Below are positions 19,807-30,700 of a stretch of DNA of 63,772 bases, piece after piece (the stretch's first letter is position 1; the number at the start of each line of letters is the position of its first letter). The position numbers were made by a program, and so were the translations under genes. Location: contig MPUH01000343.1 in the NCBI GenBank assembly GCA_001970955.1, positions 1 to 63,772 of the forward strand. Reading direction: 5' to 3'. The notes beneath the pieces were generated by a model that was given only the letters and a program-made list of their open reading frames with translations, made no database searches and was not told where the DNA came from. This DNA is from Stentor coeruleus. Lineage: Eukaryota; Ciliophora; Heterotrichea; Heterotrichida; Stentoridae.

Positions 19807-20202
19807 ATGTCGGACTCTGAAGATTTCAATATGGACGAGCTTCCATTGACTTATCTAGAATGCCACAAACTAAGATGCAAACTAGTCGAAAAACTCACAA
19901 AAGACAAAAATTCTAACGATTACAAAAGATTAAGAGAACTTTCTTGGTCTTATGAACAACAAGGAGGAATATTAGGATTTTACTCTTGTCTCGGGGCATT
20001 AGCTTTGATTTTATTAAAATTCCGGAATTTGAAGCCTCACAAGCCAGGTCTAGTTCTAGGATTTTCTGTAGCTATTGGTTTAGGAGGATTCAGTGGGTTT
20101 ACAAGAGGTCTTAAAAATGTTATCCAAGATATCGGCCCATTGCGCTCTTCAGAATTTGATGAAGACCGTCGAAATATTCTAAAAAAATGCACTAAATATT
20201 AA
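19807..20202 (+). CDS. small hypothetical protein with two hydrophobic segments
   Basis: A 131-residue frame from ATG 19807. The N-terminus is acidic (MSDSEDFNMDELPLTYLECH), followed by a basic helix and two hydrophobic stretches, LGFYSCLGALALILLKF (about 56-73) and GLVLGFSVAIGLGGFSGFT (about 81-99), joined by a short RNLKPHKP loop. This suggests a helical hairpin membrane protein with both ends on the same side. The C-terminus is charged. Its size and layout recall small mitochondrial or ER proteins, but the family is not recognised. Confidence 0.6.
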   Translation: MSDSEDFNMDELPLTYLECHKLRCKLVEKLTKDKNSNDYKRLRELSWSYEQQGGILGFYSCLGALALILLKFRNLKPHKPGLVLGFSVAIGLGGFSGFTRGLKNVIQDIGPLRSSEFDEDRRNILKKCTKY

Positions 20203-20624
20203 TCCAAATATTTTTAAAATTATAAAGATAAATAATAAAATTAAGTATTGACAGGTTTATTGTTTTGATATAATTAAAGATATTGTTATAAAGATTAGAG
20301 TGAGGAATGGAAAATATAGGAGGAGTTTTGGTAATGTGGAGGGATTTTAAGTTTATGGGAAAATGCTTGAATGTTATTTTAATCTAGGCTGCGCAGGTTA
20401 TGTAAAGTTGTTGATTTTATATTTTTTTGGGATAGGCGGTTTGAATCAAAATATTGAAAACTTGGGAAAATATCAGTTTAGAGGTGTAGAGAGTGAGATC
20501 TTTGGATTTTTAGTTGCAAATATTTTAATAAGGTTTTAGAATTGTAATATATTAACTATACTTCCCAAAAAAAATATAGTTTTTTAAGTTGCCTAATTAC
20601 AATTTTTACTTTATCTATATAAAT
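20203..20624. other. intergenic spacer, G/T-rich
   Basis: Sense-strand G/T-rich 3' flank of the preceding gene grading into an A/T-rich start region. No gene or RNA is seen. Confidence 0.45.
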
Positions 20625-21059
20625 ATGGGTAAACGTCAAATTCCATCAGAAAATTTACCTACTTCAATATTAGACCCAAAGGAAACAAGTGAATACTTTA
20701 CTTTCCTCAAAGAAGCTGATGAAGAATTCAAAGATTCTTACAAAGCATTTCCTGATACCTTTAGAGCATTTTCTCAGAATCAAGATTTCAATAGACTAAA
20801 AACTATTTTAACAGAAAAATTCCTACCTAATGGAGTTTATGAAAGAAAAATTACATATCTCAAACAAAGATATGTAATTCGTATGCTTAATCTATTAAAA
20901 GATATGATTGGTGCTCCTAGAAAAATATCTTGCATGAATGAGAGGGGTGAGCATATGAATTGGCATGAAGCTTTTGATTCGTTTATCAATATAACTTCTA
21001 GTCAGTGCTCTAAGAATAAACTGCAAGTAAAAGATAAACTAAAAGAATTATGGATGTAG
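20625..21059 (+). CDS. small hypothetical protein
   Basis: A 144-residue frame. ATG 20625 is preceded by TATATAAAT; extension upstream needs a TTG. It is all-helical in appearance, with no signal peptide or membrane segment. Visible stretches include EYFTFLKEADEEFKDSYKAF, YLKQRYVIRMLNLLKDMIGA and a C-terminal NKLQVKDKLKELWM. No motif or family is recognised. Uniform composition and a proper ATG support it as a real gene. Confidence 0.55.
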   Translation: MGKRQIPSENLPTSILDPKETSEYFTFLKEADEEFKDSYKAFPDTFRAFSQNQDFNRLKTILTEKFLPNGVYERKITYLKQRYVIRMLNLLKDMIGAPRKISCMNERGEHMNWHEAFDSFINITSSQCSKNKLQVKDKLKELWM

Positions 21060-21223
21060 ATATGATTTATTTAATTATATAGAAAAATTCTGAATGTAAA
21101 CAAAGCATTTTTAGGTTAATCTGTTATAAAAATGATATTTGTACTATATTTTTTTATTTGGAATTTTAATAAATAATTATTTTAATTCAGATTTTAAATT
21201 GTTATAGGAATTATAATAGAATA

Positions 21224-22510
21224 ATGCAGGATACTATGAGGAAATTTGCCATATGCCTTACAAACCTTTTTTCTGCTTCAGCTTTTACTGTGATTAGTAC
21301 GTTTTATCCTGAGGTTGCTAGAAAAAAAGGTATAGAAGGTGAATTGATAGGACCTATTTTCAGTACATTTCCAATTGTTGCATTGATTGTCAGTACTATC
21401 CTTCCTATTTTGATGCTGAAATTAGGACGAACACCAGTTTTCTTACTATCTTTATTATCTATTTCAATAAGCAATTTCCTTATCTCAGGACTCCCTTACT
21501 ATAGCAAGAGTTTTGCAATAGCAGCAAGTTTTATTTCAAGAGCATTTTCTGGTACAGGCGCAGCTGGTTGTAATATGTGTGCTTGTGCGATTCTTGCAAG
21601 TGATTACCCAAATGAAGTTTCAAAGCTCATAGCTACAGCTGAAATCTTTGGAGGAATGGGGGTAATACTTGGTCCAGCTGTAGGGTCTTTTCTCTTTGCT
21701 TATGGGGGATTTCAGAGTTCTTGTATGACTATAGGTATTGGTGTTGTAATATGGATTCCAATACTGTTTGCTTTTATAGGAAGATCACGTACTTATGTTA
21801 TGAATGAAGAAGTAAAAATCAGCATATTGAGTATAATGAAAAAACCAGTAATTACTATATAGAGAATATTAGCTAATGGATTAATGCCATTTCTCCCTTT
21901 ATTTGCTATTGGAATCAATCTGCCAACTTTAGAATTCCATATGCTTTCTTATGATGTCAAAGAAAAAAACATTGGGTTTTGGTTTTCAATATATACATTT
22001 GGGTATATTACTAGTTCTATTGTATTGAGCAGAAAATATGCATTCAATCATTTTTATATCATACTGTCTGGCTCAGTTTTAATGGGAATTGGATATATTT
22101 TACTTGGCCCATCACCTTTGCTATTTGATAGAAACTTTAATCTTTTTTGTGTTGGACTACTTATTTTGGGAGTGTCTTCAAGTATGATTTATGGTAATTT
22201 ATATACAGTTCCAGCTATTCCTTATATTATAAACATTGCTCATAGCAATTATGGGTATGAGGAAGACCATCGTCTTTACGATGCAATATCAGGACTTATC
22301 AACATCTCAATGTCCCTAGGAGAAATCTTAGGCCCAATAGTAGGTAGTTCCTTAAAACTCTCTTATGAAAAAATCTACACAATAGTTGGTATTATCTTTT
22401 TCACATTCAGCATATTATATTTTGCAATAAACACTCATCATACGAAACCAAAGAATTCCTCAACCAAATCATCATTTATCGAATTAAAAAATGCTTTAAA
22501 CTCAGAATAA
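21224..22510 (+). CDS. MFS transporter (SLC18B1/vesicular-amine-like), one 15-nt intron
   Basis: Exons 21224-21847 and 21863-22510 are separated by GTAATTACTATATAG (21848-21862), whose last three bases are an in-frame TAG. The product has 423 residues. Helix 1 is followed by EVARKKGIEGELIGPIFSTF; the loop between helices 2 and 3 has LKLGRTPVF, close to the MFS G-x-x-x-D/G-R consensus. SRAFSGTGAAGCNMCACAIL and EIFGGMGVILGPAVGSFLFA match helices 4 and 5 of the antiporter motif (G-x-x-x-G-P-x-x-G). The second half repeats the pattern, with SMSLGEILGPIVGSSL as the second GP-G helix. This motif C is typical of drug/H+ antiporters and the SLC18 group. The substrate is not known. Confidence 0.85.
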
Positions 22511-22631
22511 ATAACCTCCTAAAGCTTTTTCTTATAAATACATCAAAAATCTTATACTCTACTACAAAATACATCATCAATTCTTAATAATTTTCATTCT
22601 TATACCTAATATATACGTTTTAGTTATATAA

Positions 22632-23606
22632 ATGGAAAATACGAGTAACGATAAACCTAACAAGCCTAGTAATTCAGCTTTTAAACAACAAAGGCTTAAA
22701 GGTTGGCGTTGTACTCCTTCAGCTCTAAGCTTAGGTTTTATATACCTTGGCCTTGGTATGATTTTCATTATGGTAGGTTCTATTATTTTATCTGAATCAT
22801 CAAAAGTCTTTGAAAAAAGTGAACGCTATGATGATATTGATGAATGCAAAGCTGACTGGAGAACTCCACATACTTGTATAATTCCTTTCGAAATTACAGA
22901 AGACCTTGAAGCTCCGATATTTTTCTATTACGAAATCAAAAACATGTTCCAAAACCATAGAAAATACAACAAAAGTAGGGACATTTTCCAACTTATGGGT
23001 GAATTACAATCAGTTGATGAAATCGACACTTATTGTGACCCAATTGTCGATATGGAAGATTTAGGTTTTTTCACTACCCTTGATCTAAAAGACTCAGATC
23101 CAGCTAATCCATGTGGTCTTGTCGCTAAATCTTATTTTAATGATACTTTTTCTCTTGTTGCTCCTGGGGGTTTTGATGAAGTTCCTATGACTTCAAAAGA
23201 TATTGCATGGAGTATTGATAAAGAAGAAAAGTTTAAAAAAAGTCGTAATAGTGAGAATTTACAATGGATTGATGTAGAAAATGGTATGAAATAAATAGAA
23301 CATTTTATTGTATGGATGAGCACTGCTGGATTACCACAGTTTAGGAAGTTGTGGGGAAGGATTGAGACAGATTTACCTGCTGGGGAATATAGTATTGCTA
23401 TTGTAAACAATTATGATGTATCAAGTTTTGATGGACAGAAACATGTTGTTATTAGTACTACTGCGTTGTTTGGAGGGAAAAATGAGTTTTTAGGGGTACT
23501 TTATATTGTTGTTGGGGGGATTGCTCTTATTGGAAGTGCACTTATGTTTGCCACACAGTATTTGAAGAATAAAAATAGAAGGGTACCGTCAAGGCTATCT
23601 AATTAG
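22632..23606 (+). CDS. CDC50/LEM3-family P4-ATPase flippase beta subunit, one 15-nt intron
   Basis: Exons 22632-23283 and 23299-23606 are joined by removing GTATGAAATAAATAG (23284-23298). The join restores the family signature DVENEHFIVWMSTAGLPQF and gives 319 residues. Earlier family motifs are QQRLKGWRCTPSALSLGFIY with the first TM helix, then FFYYEIKNMFQNHRKYNKSR, and NPCGLVAKSYFNDTFSL. The second half has FRKLWGRIETDLPAGEYSIA, NNYDVSSFDGQKHVVISTT, GGKNEFLGVLYIVVGGIALI and a short basic C-terminus. CDC50 proteins have two TM helices and a large lumenal domain; they escort P4-ATPase lipid flippases from the ER and support their activity. The cysteines of the lumenal domain are partly visible. 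No P4-ATPase gene is in this window. Confidence 0.93.
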
Positions 23607-23707
23607 CGATTTTATGAATTTTTAACTTAAGTTTTATTGTGGTAGCAGGGATTTTAGATTAAAAAATACTGGATGTGATAGGAATAAGGATTACTAAGGG
23701 ATTATAA

Positions 23708-24313
23708 TTATTGTTTTTTCTCGCTGTCGGTTTCGTCACTGCTCTCATTTTGATCTTCTTGGTCTTCTTGATTTTCTTGATCTTTTTCTTGGATATAGAT
23801 TTCCTCACCTTCCATAATTTTTTCAAAAACATCTTGATGAAAAATCTTAGCAACTTTAGGTATAAACATAATCTCTTTGTTAGGCAGGGTAACAACTTTT
23901 TTAAAAGCTATCAAAGCTCTAAATTCAGGTTGAATATCCGAGAATTTTAGTTCCTCTATCTTAAATGTCTTGAATTCAGTATCAAAGCATAATCTAAATG
24001 TTAATGTCTTACCATCATTGTGTAAAAGAATTCCATTAACAGTATTTTTTATAAACGTGGACAAAAGTATATTATAAATAAAAAAAGGGAAAGCAGGCCA
24101 AAAGAGAATGCTCAAAGTGCTATAAACTTTATATTTCAATCCCCAAAAGACTAATATGGGTGCAGTAAACATAGAAATAATATTTATCGATACAGCTCTA
24201 TCAATTTGTTGATCCTTAAGCAACAAGCATTTACCTTTTTTGAACTCTAATTTACTTGCTGGTGTATACAAGCACCTATAAAGTCCCCGAATAAACATAT
24301 TTATATACACCAT
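23708..24313 (-). CDS. two-TM protein, tandem paralogue 1 (TMEM70/186/223-like?)
   Basis: A 201-residue frame with ATG 24313. Two hydrophobic helices (NIISMFTAPILVFWGLKY and LSILFWPAFPFFIYNILLST, about 45-86) are followed by a soluble domain beginning GILLHNDGKTLTFRLCFDTE and a tail of about 25 acidic residues rich in Glu, Gln and Asp. It shares length, helix placement and a DGKT strand with the adjacent gene at 24349-24927 (there LMDDGKTIEINTFSIGI), so they are tandem duplicates that have diverged strongly. The helical hairpin plus beta domain recalls the TMEM70/TMEM186/TMEM223 group of mitochondrial inner-membrane assembly proteins, but this is a layout match only. Confidence 0.55.
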   Translation of the reverse strand: MVYINMFIRGLYRCLYTPASKLEFKKGKCLLLKDQQIDRAVSINIISMFTAPILVFWGLKYKVYSTLSILFWPAFPFFIYNILLSTFIKNTVNGILLHNDGKTLTFRLCFDTEFKTFKIEELKFSDIQPEFRALIAFKKVVTLPNKEIMFIPKVAKIFHQDVFEKIMEGEEIYIQEKDQENQEDQEDQNESSDETDSEKKQ

Positions 24314-24348
24314 ATCAAAAAAAAAATATATATAAAAAGTTCTATTAA

Positions 24349-24927
24349 CTAAATATCGATAACATTATCGTTGTTTGAGGTTTTTTCAATACTTTCTTTA
24401 ACTTCGACTTCTTCACCTTTAAGTATTGCTTTTAAGACTTCTTTTTCATAAGCATCTGAATTAGGTAATATATGATAAGTTTCTCCTTTATTAGTTTCTA
24501 TTACCCAAGTATTAAAGTATTGCATTTTAACTTTTGTACCGAGATTTTCTTCAGGGTTGATTATGTCTTTAATTTTGATTACGTTTGCTTTTATACCAAT
24601 TGAAAATGTATTGATCTCAATAGTTTTACCATCATCCATTAGGCTGATGTTGGTAACTAAGCTGGACATTGTATTGAGCCATGCTTTTGAAATAGCTGAG
24701 GTACCTGCAAAAGTCCCAAGGCTGAATATGAAATTAAGCCAGCCCATTGTTGTGTGATGAGCTAAAAGTCTGTATAGCATAAGTCCAGGAACACCAATGA
24801 ACCCAGTAACAAAGTATTTTTTTAGTGTTTCCAGGTTTTTATTTTTCACGATCAAAGCTTTTTTGTCTTTAAATACCAAAGGTGTTGTGGGCTTGAAACT
24901 AAACCTTCTCAGAACTCTTAAAAACAT
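24349..24927 (-). CDS. two-TM protein, tandem paralogue 2 (TMEM70/186/223-like?)
   Basis: A 192-residue frame with ATG 24927. The N-terminus MFLRVLRRFSFKPTTPLVFK is basic, hydroxylated and free of acidic residues, as in a mitochondrial targeting peptide. Two hydrophobic helices (YFVTGFIGVPGLMLYRLL; WLNFIFSLGTFAGTSAISKA) and a C-terminal domain with LMDDGKTIEINTFSIGIKAN and NKGETYHILPNS follow. Helix spacing and the DGKT strand match its neighbour at 23708-24313. Only 35 bp separate the two genes, both on the minus strand. A role in mitochondrial complex assembly is a guess from architecture. Confidence 0.6.
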   Translation of the reverse strand: MFLRVLRRFSFKPTTPLVFKDKKALIVKNKNLETLKKYFVTGFIGVPGLMLYRLLAHHTTMGWLNFIFSLGTFAGTSAISKAWLNTMSSLVTNISLMDDGKTIEINTFSIGIKANVIKIKDIINPEENLGTKVKMQYFNTWVIETNKGETYHILPNSDAYEKEVLKAILKGEEVEVKESIEKTSNNDNVIDI

Positions 24928-25059
24928 AAAATTATTATTAATTATTACTCCATATGAGTAAGCCTATCTTATAAAAAATCACTTTCAAAATAAACTAAAA
25001 TCACTTCAAATATTATAATCAAATATGAGAAAAGACTTATTTCATATATAAAAAGAAAA

Positions 25060-26958
25060 CTAGTTCGCTCTTCCAAACCAACTTCTCTTCTTATTATGAT
25101 TAGCTTTTTCCTTAGAAATAGCAATCAAACTATCATATTCTTCACGTAAACGTATAAGTTCTGACTTAGCTTGTGCAGTAGCAGTCTGTGATTCAAGGAG
25201 ATCTTTACTAAGAGCATTATTCAATTCACTCCAATTATCTTTAGTCAGCATAAGTTCAGTTTCTAATTTAGAAATCTCAGCTTTAAACAACTCTTTTTCT
25301 GACTCTAAAACAAGGATTTTCCCTTTATCTAATTTCGCATCTTCATCCGACCTCAAATTATCCAATTCCCATTTGGCCATTTCAAGTTCTTGACTTAGTT
25401 TCTGTGAATGTCTTATAGAAATCGATAATTCTTTTTGTAATGTTTTGTTTTCAATCATAATTTCTTTTAATGTAATTTCCAAATTACCTTTTTCAGACTG
25501 TAAACTTTTCATCATTGTATCTTTTTCAGCTAATTGGCTTATAAGTCCATCAACTCGTTTATTATCTTCGTTACCTGGGGATTTAAAGCTTAATCTTGAA
25601 TATCTTCCTTCAGGCAATTGTTGGAATTCTTCAAAAAGTGAACAACCAGTTTCGACTAATGATTGTTTGCTGAAACTCATTTCTTGTAATTCACTGATTT
25701 TTTCTTTGAGTTCTTCACGTTCATTTTTTAAACTTGCAATTTTTTCAAGGAGTTTTTCTTTTTTGTTGTCATTTTCTTTTATTACAGCTTTTTTATAGTC
25801 TTGCATTTTTTTATCGAAATCATGGATTTCGTCTTGTGCGGTTTTTAGTTTTTCATGTAAGGATTCTTTTTCTTTTTCAAGATAAGATACTTTTCTAGAA
25901 AGGTCGTTTGCTTTAATTTGTAAAGTTGTGTATAATCTCATTTGGTCTTCGATTTGGTTATCATAATCTTGTTCTATATCTTTGATTTTTTTTTCTAGTC
26001 TTTTACATTTGATATTTGATGCTTCTAATTCGGTTTTGTACTTTTCATTAATCCCTTCAGCATTTGAGTTTATTTCTTCTTCTAATATATGAATAGTTTC
26101 TTCTTTGTTTTTTAACCCTTTTGATATATCTTCGTTTTCTTTTACTAACTGGTCAATGCGACTTTCGAGTTTTTCAATATCCCTTATAAGTTCTTCTCTT
26201 GATTCTTTTAATGTATTTATTTTCTTCTCAGCATTAACTAAATCTACACTTCGTTTTTCAAGTCTTTCTTTTAAACTTTCCATATTCATCTTAAGTGCTC
26301 TGTTTTCCTCAGCATTTTCTTCATTTTTCACCATTTCATCTTGTGTCCTACTACAATATTTCAACTCATCTTTTTTCTTTCTTAATTCCATTATCTCATC
26401 TTGTAAATCTTGTACAATTTCTTTAAACTCTTCAATCTCATATTTATACTTTTGTTTTTCTGTTAATGAAACAGCTTGATTTCTATCTAATTCTTGTGCC
26501 AAATTCCGAATACTACTTTCTAGTTTATCTATAATAAGTTTTTGTTCTATAACAATTTTTTCTTTCTCTGTAATTTCACTTATAGCATAGTCTTTAAAAG
26601 CACTTAATTCTTTAGTCATTGTCCTTGATAATGCTTCTTTATGTTGTATTTCTAATTCTTCTATTTTATGTTTGAATTCATCACTAAGAGCTTTTTGTTT
26701 GAGTTCTGATGATTTTAATTGACCCTGTAAGTCAATGATTTGTTCCATTGTGTAAGGGATTTTTTGTAATGAAGCTTCTAGTGATGAAGATTTTTTTTGT
26801 TCAGCGTGGATTTGGGTTTTGAGTTCTCCTATGAGTTTTTGATAACTACGTTCTTGGGATTTTAAAAAAGATGTGAGCTCTTCGGATTTTTTACGCTCTT
26901 TGGATAGTTCTTCACGTGAGTCAATTATTGATGGTGTTTGGGATGGTTCCCCTTGCAT
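25060..26958 (-). CDS. long coiled-coil protein
   Basis: A 632-residue frame with ATG 26958. Almost the whole chain after residue 20 is heptad-patterned, Glu/Lys/Leu-rich and Pro-poor (for example KMNMESLKERLEKRSVDLVN-like segments), with a short break near residues 445-470 (ETGCSLFEEFQQLPEGRYSR). It ends in a basic, aromatic tail KKRSWFGRAN. No GRIP, motor or other domain is seen. Such proteins serve as golgins, basal-body or cortical fibre components; the sequence alone does not decide. Matches to myosin tails would be expected from composition and would not show homology. Confidence 0.75.
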   Translation of the reverse strand: MQGEPSQTPSIIDSREELSKERKKSEELTSFLKSQERSYQKLIGELKTQIHAEQKKSSSLEASLQKIPYTMEQIIDLQGQLKSSELKQKALSDEFKHKIEELEIQHKEALSRTMTKELSAFKDYAISEITEKEKIVIEQKLIIDKLESSIRNLAQELDRNQAVSLTEKQKYKYEIEEFKEIVQDLQDEIMELRKKKDELKYCSRTQDEMVKNEENAEENRALKMNMESLKERLEKRSVDLVNAEKKINTLKESREELIRDIEKLESRIDQLVKENEDISKGLKNKEETIHILEEEINSNAEGINEKYKTELEASNIKCKRLEKKIKDIEQDYDNQIEDQMRLYTTLQIKANDLSRKVSYLEKEKESLHEKLKTAQDEIHDFDKKMQDYKKAVIKENDNKKEKLLEKIASLKNEREELKEKISELQEMSFSKQSLVETGCSLFEEFQQLPEGRYSRLSFKSPGNEDNKRVDGLISQLAEKDTMMKSLQSEKGNLEITLKEIMIENKTLQKELSISIRHSQKLSQELEMAKWELDNLRSDEDAKLDKGKILVLESEKELFKAEISKLETELMLTKDNWSELNNALSKDLLESQTATAQAKSELIRLREEYDSLIAISKEKANHNKKRSWFGRAN

Positions 26959-27498
26959 TTTTTGATTTTAGAAATAGGATTATTATTAAATAAATATCTG
27001 GATTGTCTAAAACTTAAGGAGATCATTGTTTATTAGAGGATTGCATTTGTTCGGTTTTAGTTTAAGGTTGATGATTACTGGATTTTTTATATTTACAACA
27101 AAAGGAAATGTGGATTAGTTTTGATGGAAGAACTTGCATGTAATAAAACAAGATTTTTCTCGGATCAAAGGCTTAGAAAATTCAAAACTTGAAGAATCAG
27201 TTACTTTAAGAATTTTTTAGTTTTTAGATATGAAGTAATTATCATTTTAGATATTCTCCATAACTTTGGCTAGTTTTATATCAATAGACAATCTCCATAT
27301 TTAGAAACCTACTCACAAATATTCTGATATTTGATTTTATATCTAAAATGATAATTATTAACTAATTTTAAAATACTTCAAATACAATTTCTGCTCATCA
27401 AAAACTTTATTCTTCATCATACAGTTTCAAATATTCCAATAAAATTACCAAACTCATAATCCATCTCCGCAAAATCTCCACTTAAACCCATATTCTAA
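26959..27498. other. divergent intergenic region
   Basis: This lies between the start of the coiled-coil gene (minus) and CFAP46 (plus). The plus strand is G/T-rich to about 27240 and C/A-rich from about 27400, so each gene sees C/A-rich sense DNA upstream. No gene is seen. Confidence 0.5.
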
Positions 27499-27725
27499 AA
27501 ATATTCCATCTATCAAATCTTATCTTCATCCTAAACTTTTTCTTAACTCCCAAAGCCCAAAATCAAGTATTAATCATGCTTTTTCATTCTTAATATCACA
27601 ACAAACCTATCNAAATATTCCATCTATCAAATCTTATCTTCATCCTAAACTTTTTCTTAATTCCCAAAGCCCAAAATCAAGTATTAATCATGCTTTTTCA
27701 TTCTTAATATCACAACAAACCTATC
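27499..27725. repeat. 113-nt block repeated across a single N (assembly junction)
   Basis: Blocks 27499-27611 and 27613-27725 flank the N at 27612 and differ at one base (CTTAACTCC against CTTAATTCC). The block lies in the 5' flank of CFAP46, so the true promoter region is about 114 nt shorter. Confidence 0.85.
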
Positions 27726-27761
27726 TAAAAAAGGTTGAAATTTATAATAAACATATAAATA

Positions 27762-30700
27762 ATGGCTAGTGTTGATGAGTTCAAAGTGCGGGCGTTACTT
27801 GAAGAGGTAAGGTACTTATGGCAAAACCGAGAGACTGATCAAACATATCCAGACAAGGCTAGAAAGCTATTTGATGAAGCAGATACAATAGTAAGATCTA
27901 AAAGCCGAATAGTATCTCAGCAGTTATCCCTTCAAGTCCTAGTAATTTTAAGTGAAACAGGGATGATGCTTGAAGACCGCAACGAAGTTGCGGAAAGACT
28001 TTTAGACCTTTATTTTCAATACCCAAGTCCTTTAGACCAGTTTTACGTAAAAGCTTTATTAGCCTATGGACAACTCCAAGCATTCAAAGTTAAAACAAAA
28101 CTTCTTAAAGGTCAAGACGCTATAGATCAAACCAAACTTGCCTATACTTATATACAAAAAGCTGTAGAAGTCATTGTCAAACCTGAAAACAAACAAAAAT
28201 ACCTATTTTTAGTATACAATACTTCAGTTGCGGTTTGGAACATGCTTCGTCCAATGCTTTTACCCGGGTTCGCGAAAAGTTTTATTGAAAACCTCGAGAA
28301 AATGAGTGCCCTTCTTGAAGAAATGGATGATATCGACATATCCTGGAGGATCAGATATTTACAAGCTCTAGCTAATGCTTATCTAGACATTGACAGAAAA
28401 GCTGATGCACAAAAAGTTCTAGATAAAATATGGGATATCATGAAAAGAAAAGGTCAAGTAAACTACGTAGAAACCTTATGGAGAATGAAAGTCCATGTCA
28501 ATAAAGAAAACGCAGGTATTGTTGGAGGGTTAAGAAAAGAAGCTGAGACTTCAAAAAGTGATTTAAAATTCTTTGTAGCCGTACAGCAAATAAGATCAGG
28601 AGGTATTCCTGATGCACAAGTAGAAAAAGAAATACAAGGGTTGTTACAATTGAAACCTGGACCAGAAGGTTTAGCTGAGATTGGTCGTGCAGCTTTACAA
28701 TATAATCTTATGGCAATATCAAAACAATGCTTAGATGCTGTAGAATCATCAAGGCAACCAAGTCTTCGTGCTCGTGTATGGCATGAGTATACAAAAGCAG
28801 AATATTTAGTAAAAGACTCTCCTGAGCAAATAGACAAAACGACAGGGATGAAATTTACCCCAGCTCAGCTTAAAGCTAAAGAGTGTGAAAGGCGTATTGA
28901 TGCTTTAAAAATTGTTGATAGGGCTATGGTTGCTAATAAAAGGTTAAATGACCCCGGGGTAACAACTGAAGGATGTATTTTAATATGGAATATAGGTAAA
29001 CCTTTACTTACTCCATCAAGCCGTGAACATGTTTATAAAGCTTTTCAAACAGCTTCAAGTTATTTAGAAGCTTTAGATTCACCATTACATGAATTGAGGA
29101 TTTTTATATATATGGAACTAGCAAAATATGAACTTGAACAAGGGTTTATAGCTAAAGCAGAGTCACAAATAATAAAAGCTTCAGTTCTTGATGCGACTAA
29201 TTTCAAAATCACAACCCCAGCTAATGAAAATGAAAATGTAAAAACCTTACAAAGAACTTATGAAAGAATGTTATACCCTTTAAGTAAAAAACTTGAACTC
29301 AAAAAAAATATATATAAAGAACCTGATAGACTTTATGAACAAGCATGGCTTGATATAGAAAATGCTCGGAATATGAAAAATCAAGCCGCGAGGGAAACTG
29401 TGTTAAAAAAAGCTGCAGATAAAATCTTAAAAGATCTTGAGCCTGTAGAAAAACTTGAAGCTGATTTAGTTGAAGAAGAAAAACAAGAAAGGAACAAACA
29501 AAAAAAATATCAAAGCTATAAAGATTTAAAACTCAAATATATGATTTCTGGGGATTTAGCTGAAGTTGCTTATGAAACTGCTCTTTATGACTTAGCATCA
29601 CAGATGGCTGAGTATTCTTTATCACATGAATGGGATCCATTAAAAGAAATTGATTTGATATCAATGCAAGCGAATTCACATTTTATATTAGCCAAATGCA
29701 AAGCTCAAAGGATTATGAATTCAGGCTTTGAACCTGGTTTTCTTAATGGTGTTGCTTTGAATTCACAGCCTTCAGAAACTGTTGAGCATTGTCCTGAAGA
29801 AATTACTGATTTAAAAAGACAAGTATTAGTTCATATCAAACAAGGAGCTAAACTTGGTGTGAGTATATCACAAAGTTGGATATGTTTTAATGCTGGGGTC
29901 ACATATTGGAATATTTATCTTAATGTTGTTAGATACCCATTGTTTGAAAAACATATTTTTACAGATGCTGTAGATGCTATGAAAAACTTGATTGATATTA
30001 TGAATACGCAAATTGAAAAACAGGTCCTTGCGGCACAACCTGGGGTATTAGCCCCTTTTAATAGAAGTACTGATTTTAAGTACCCACAAAAACTCCAGAT
30101 TTTTTCTGAGATTGGGATTATGCTTAGTAAAATATTATATGCTGCAGGTACTGTGGATGAAGGGGTAAAAATATGTGACTTGCTTCTAACAAAACCTATT
30201 GGCCCACAATATAGAAAAGAACTCGAAAGGATCAAAGGTGCTTGTATCGCAGTTAAAGCTCCTGCACAACAAAAAGGAGCGGCTAAACCAGCAGAAAGTT
30301 CAACAGCTGAAGTTCTTTCATTAATGGAAAGCGCAAGGGCAATGCGAAAAGACCCTGCTAAAAAAGTTATGCTTCTAGACAATCTAAAAAAAGCTAATAG
30401 TCTTCTTCAAACTTGGGCTGTAAATGATACAGATGAAAACGAGCTGATTCTTCATGCTGAAATGTGGTGTAAGTTAGGAAGACAAACTTTTGAAGCTGTT
30501 GAACTAAATAAACTTGCTTTAGTTTGTGCCCAAAGAGCTTTAATATACAAAGACAAAGGTGTACCTAAACAAAGAAGACTATCTTGGTATTCAGTTGCTG
30601 AATTCCTATATGGAGAAGTACTTGTTCAATTAGTCGATGAGAAAAAACAAGAAAAAGAAAGTCAAAATGCATTAAGAACTGCAGCTTTAGAACATTTTGT

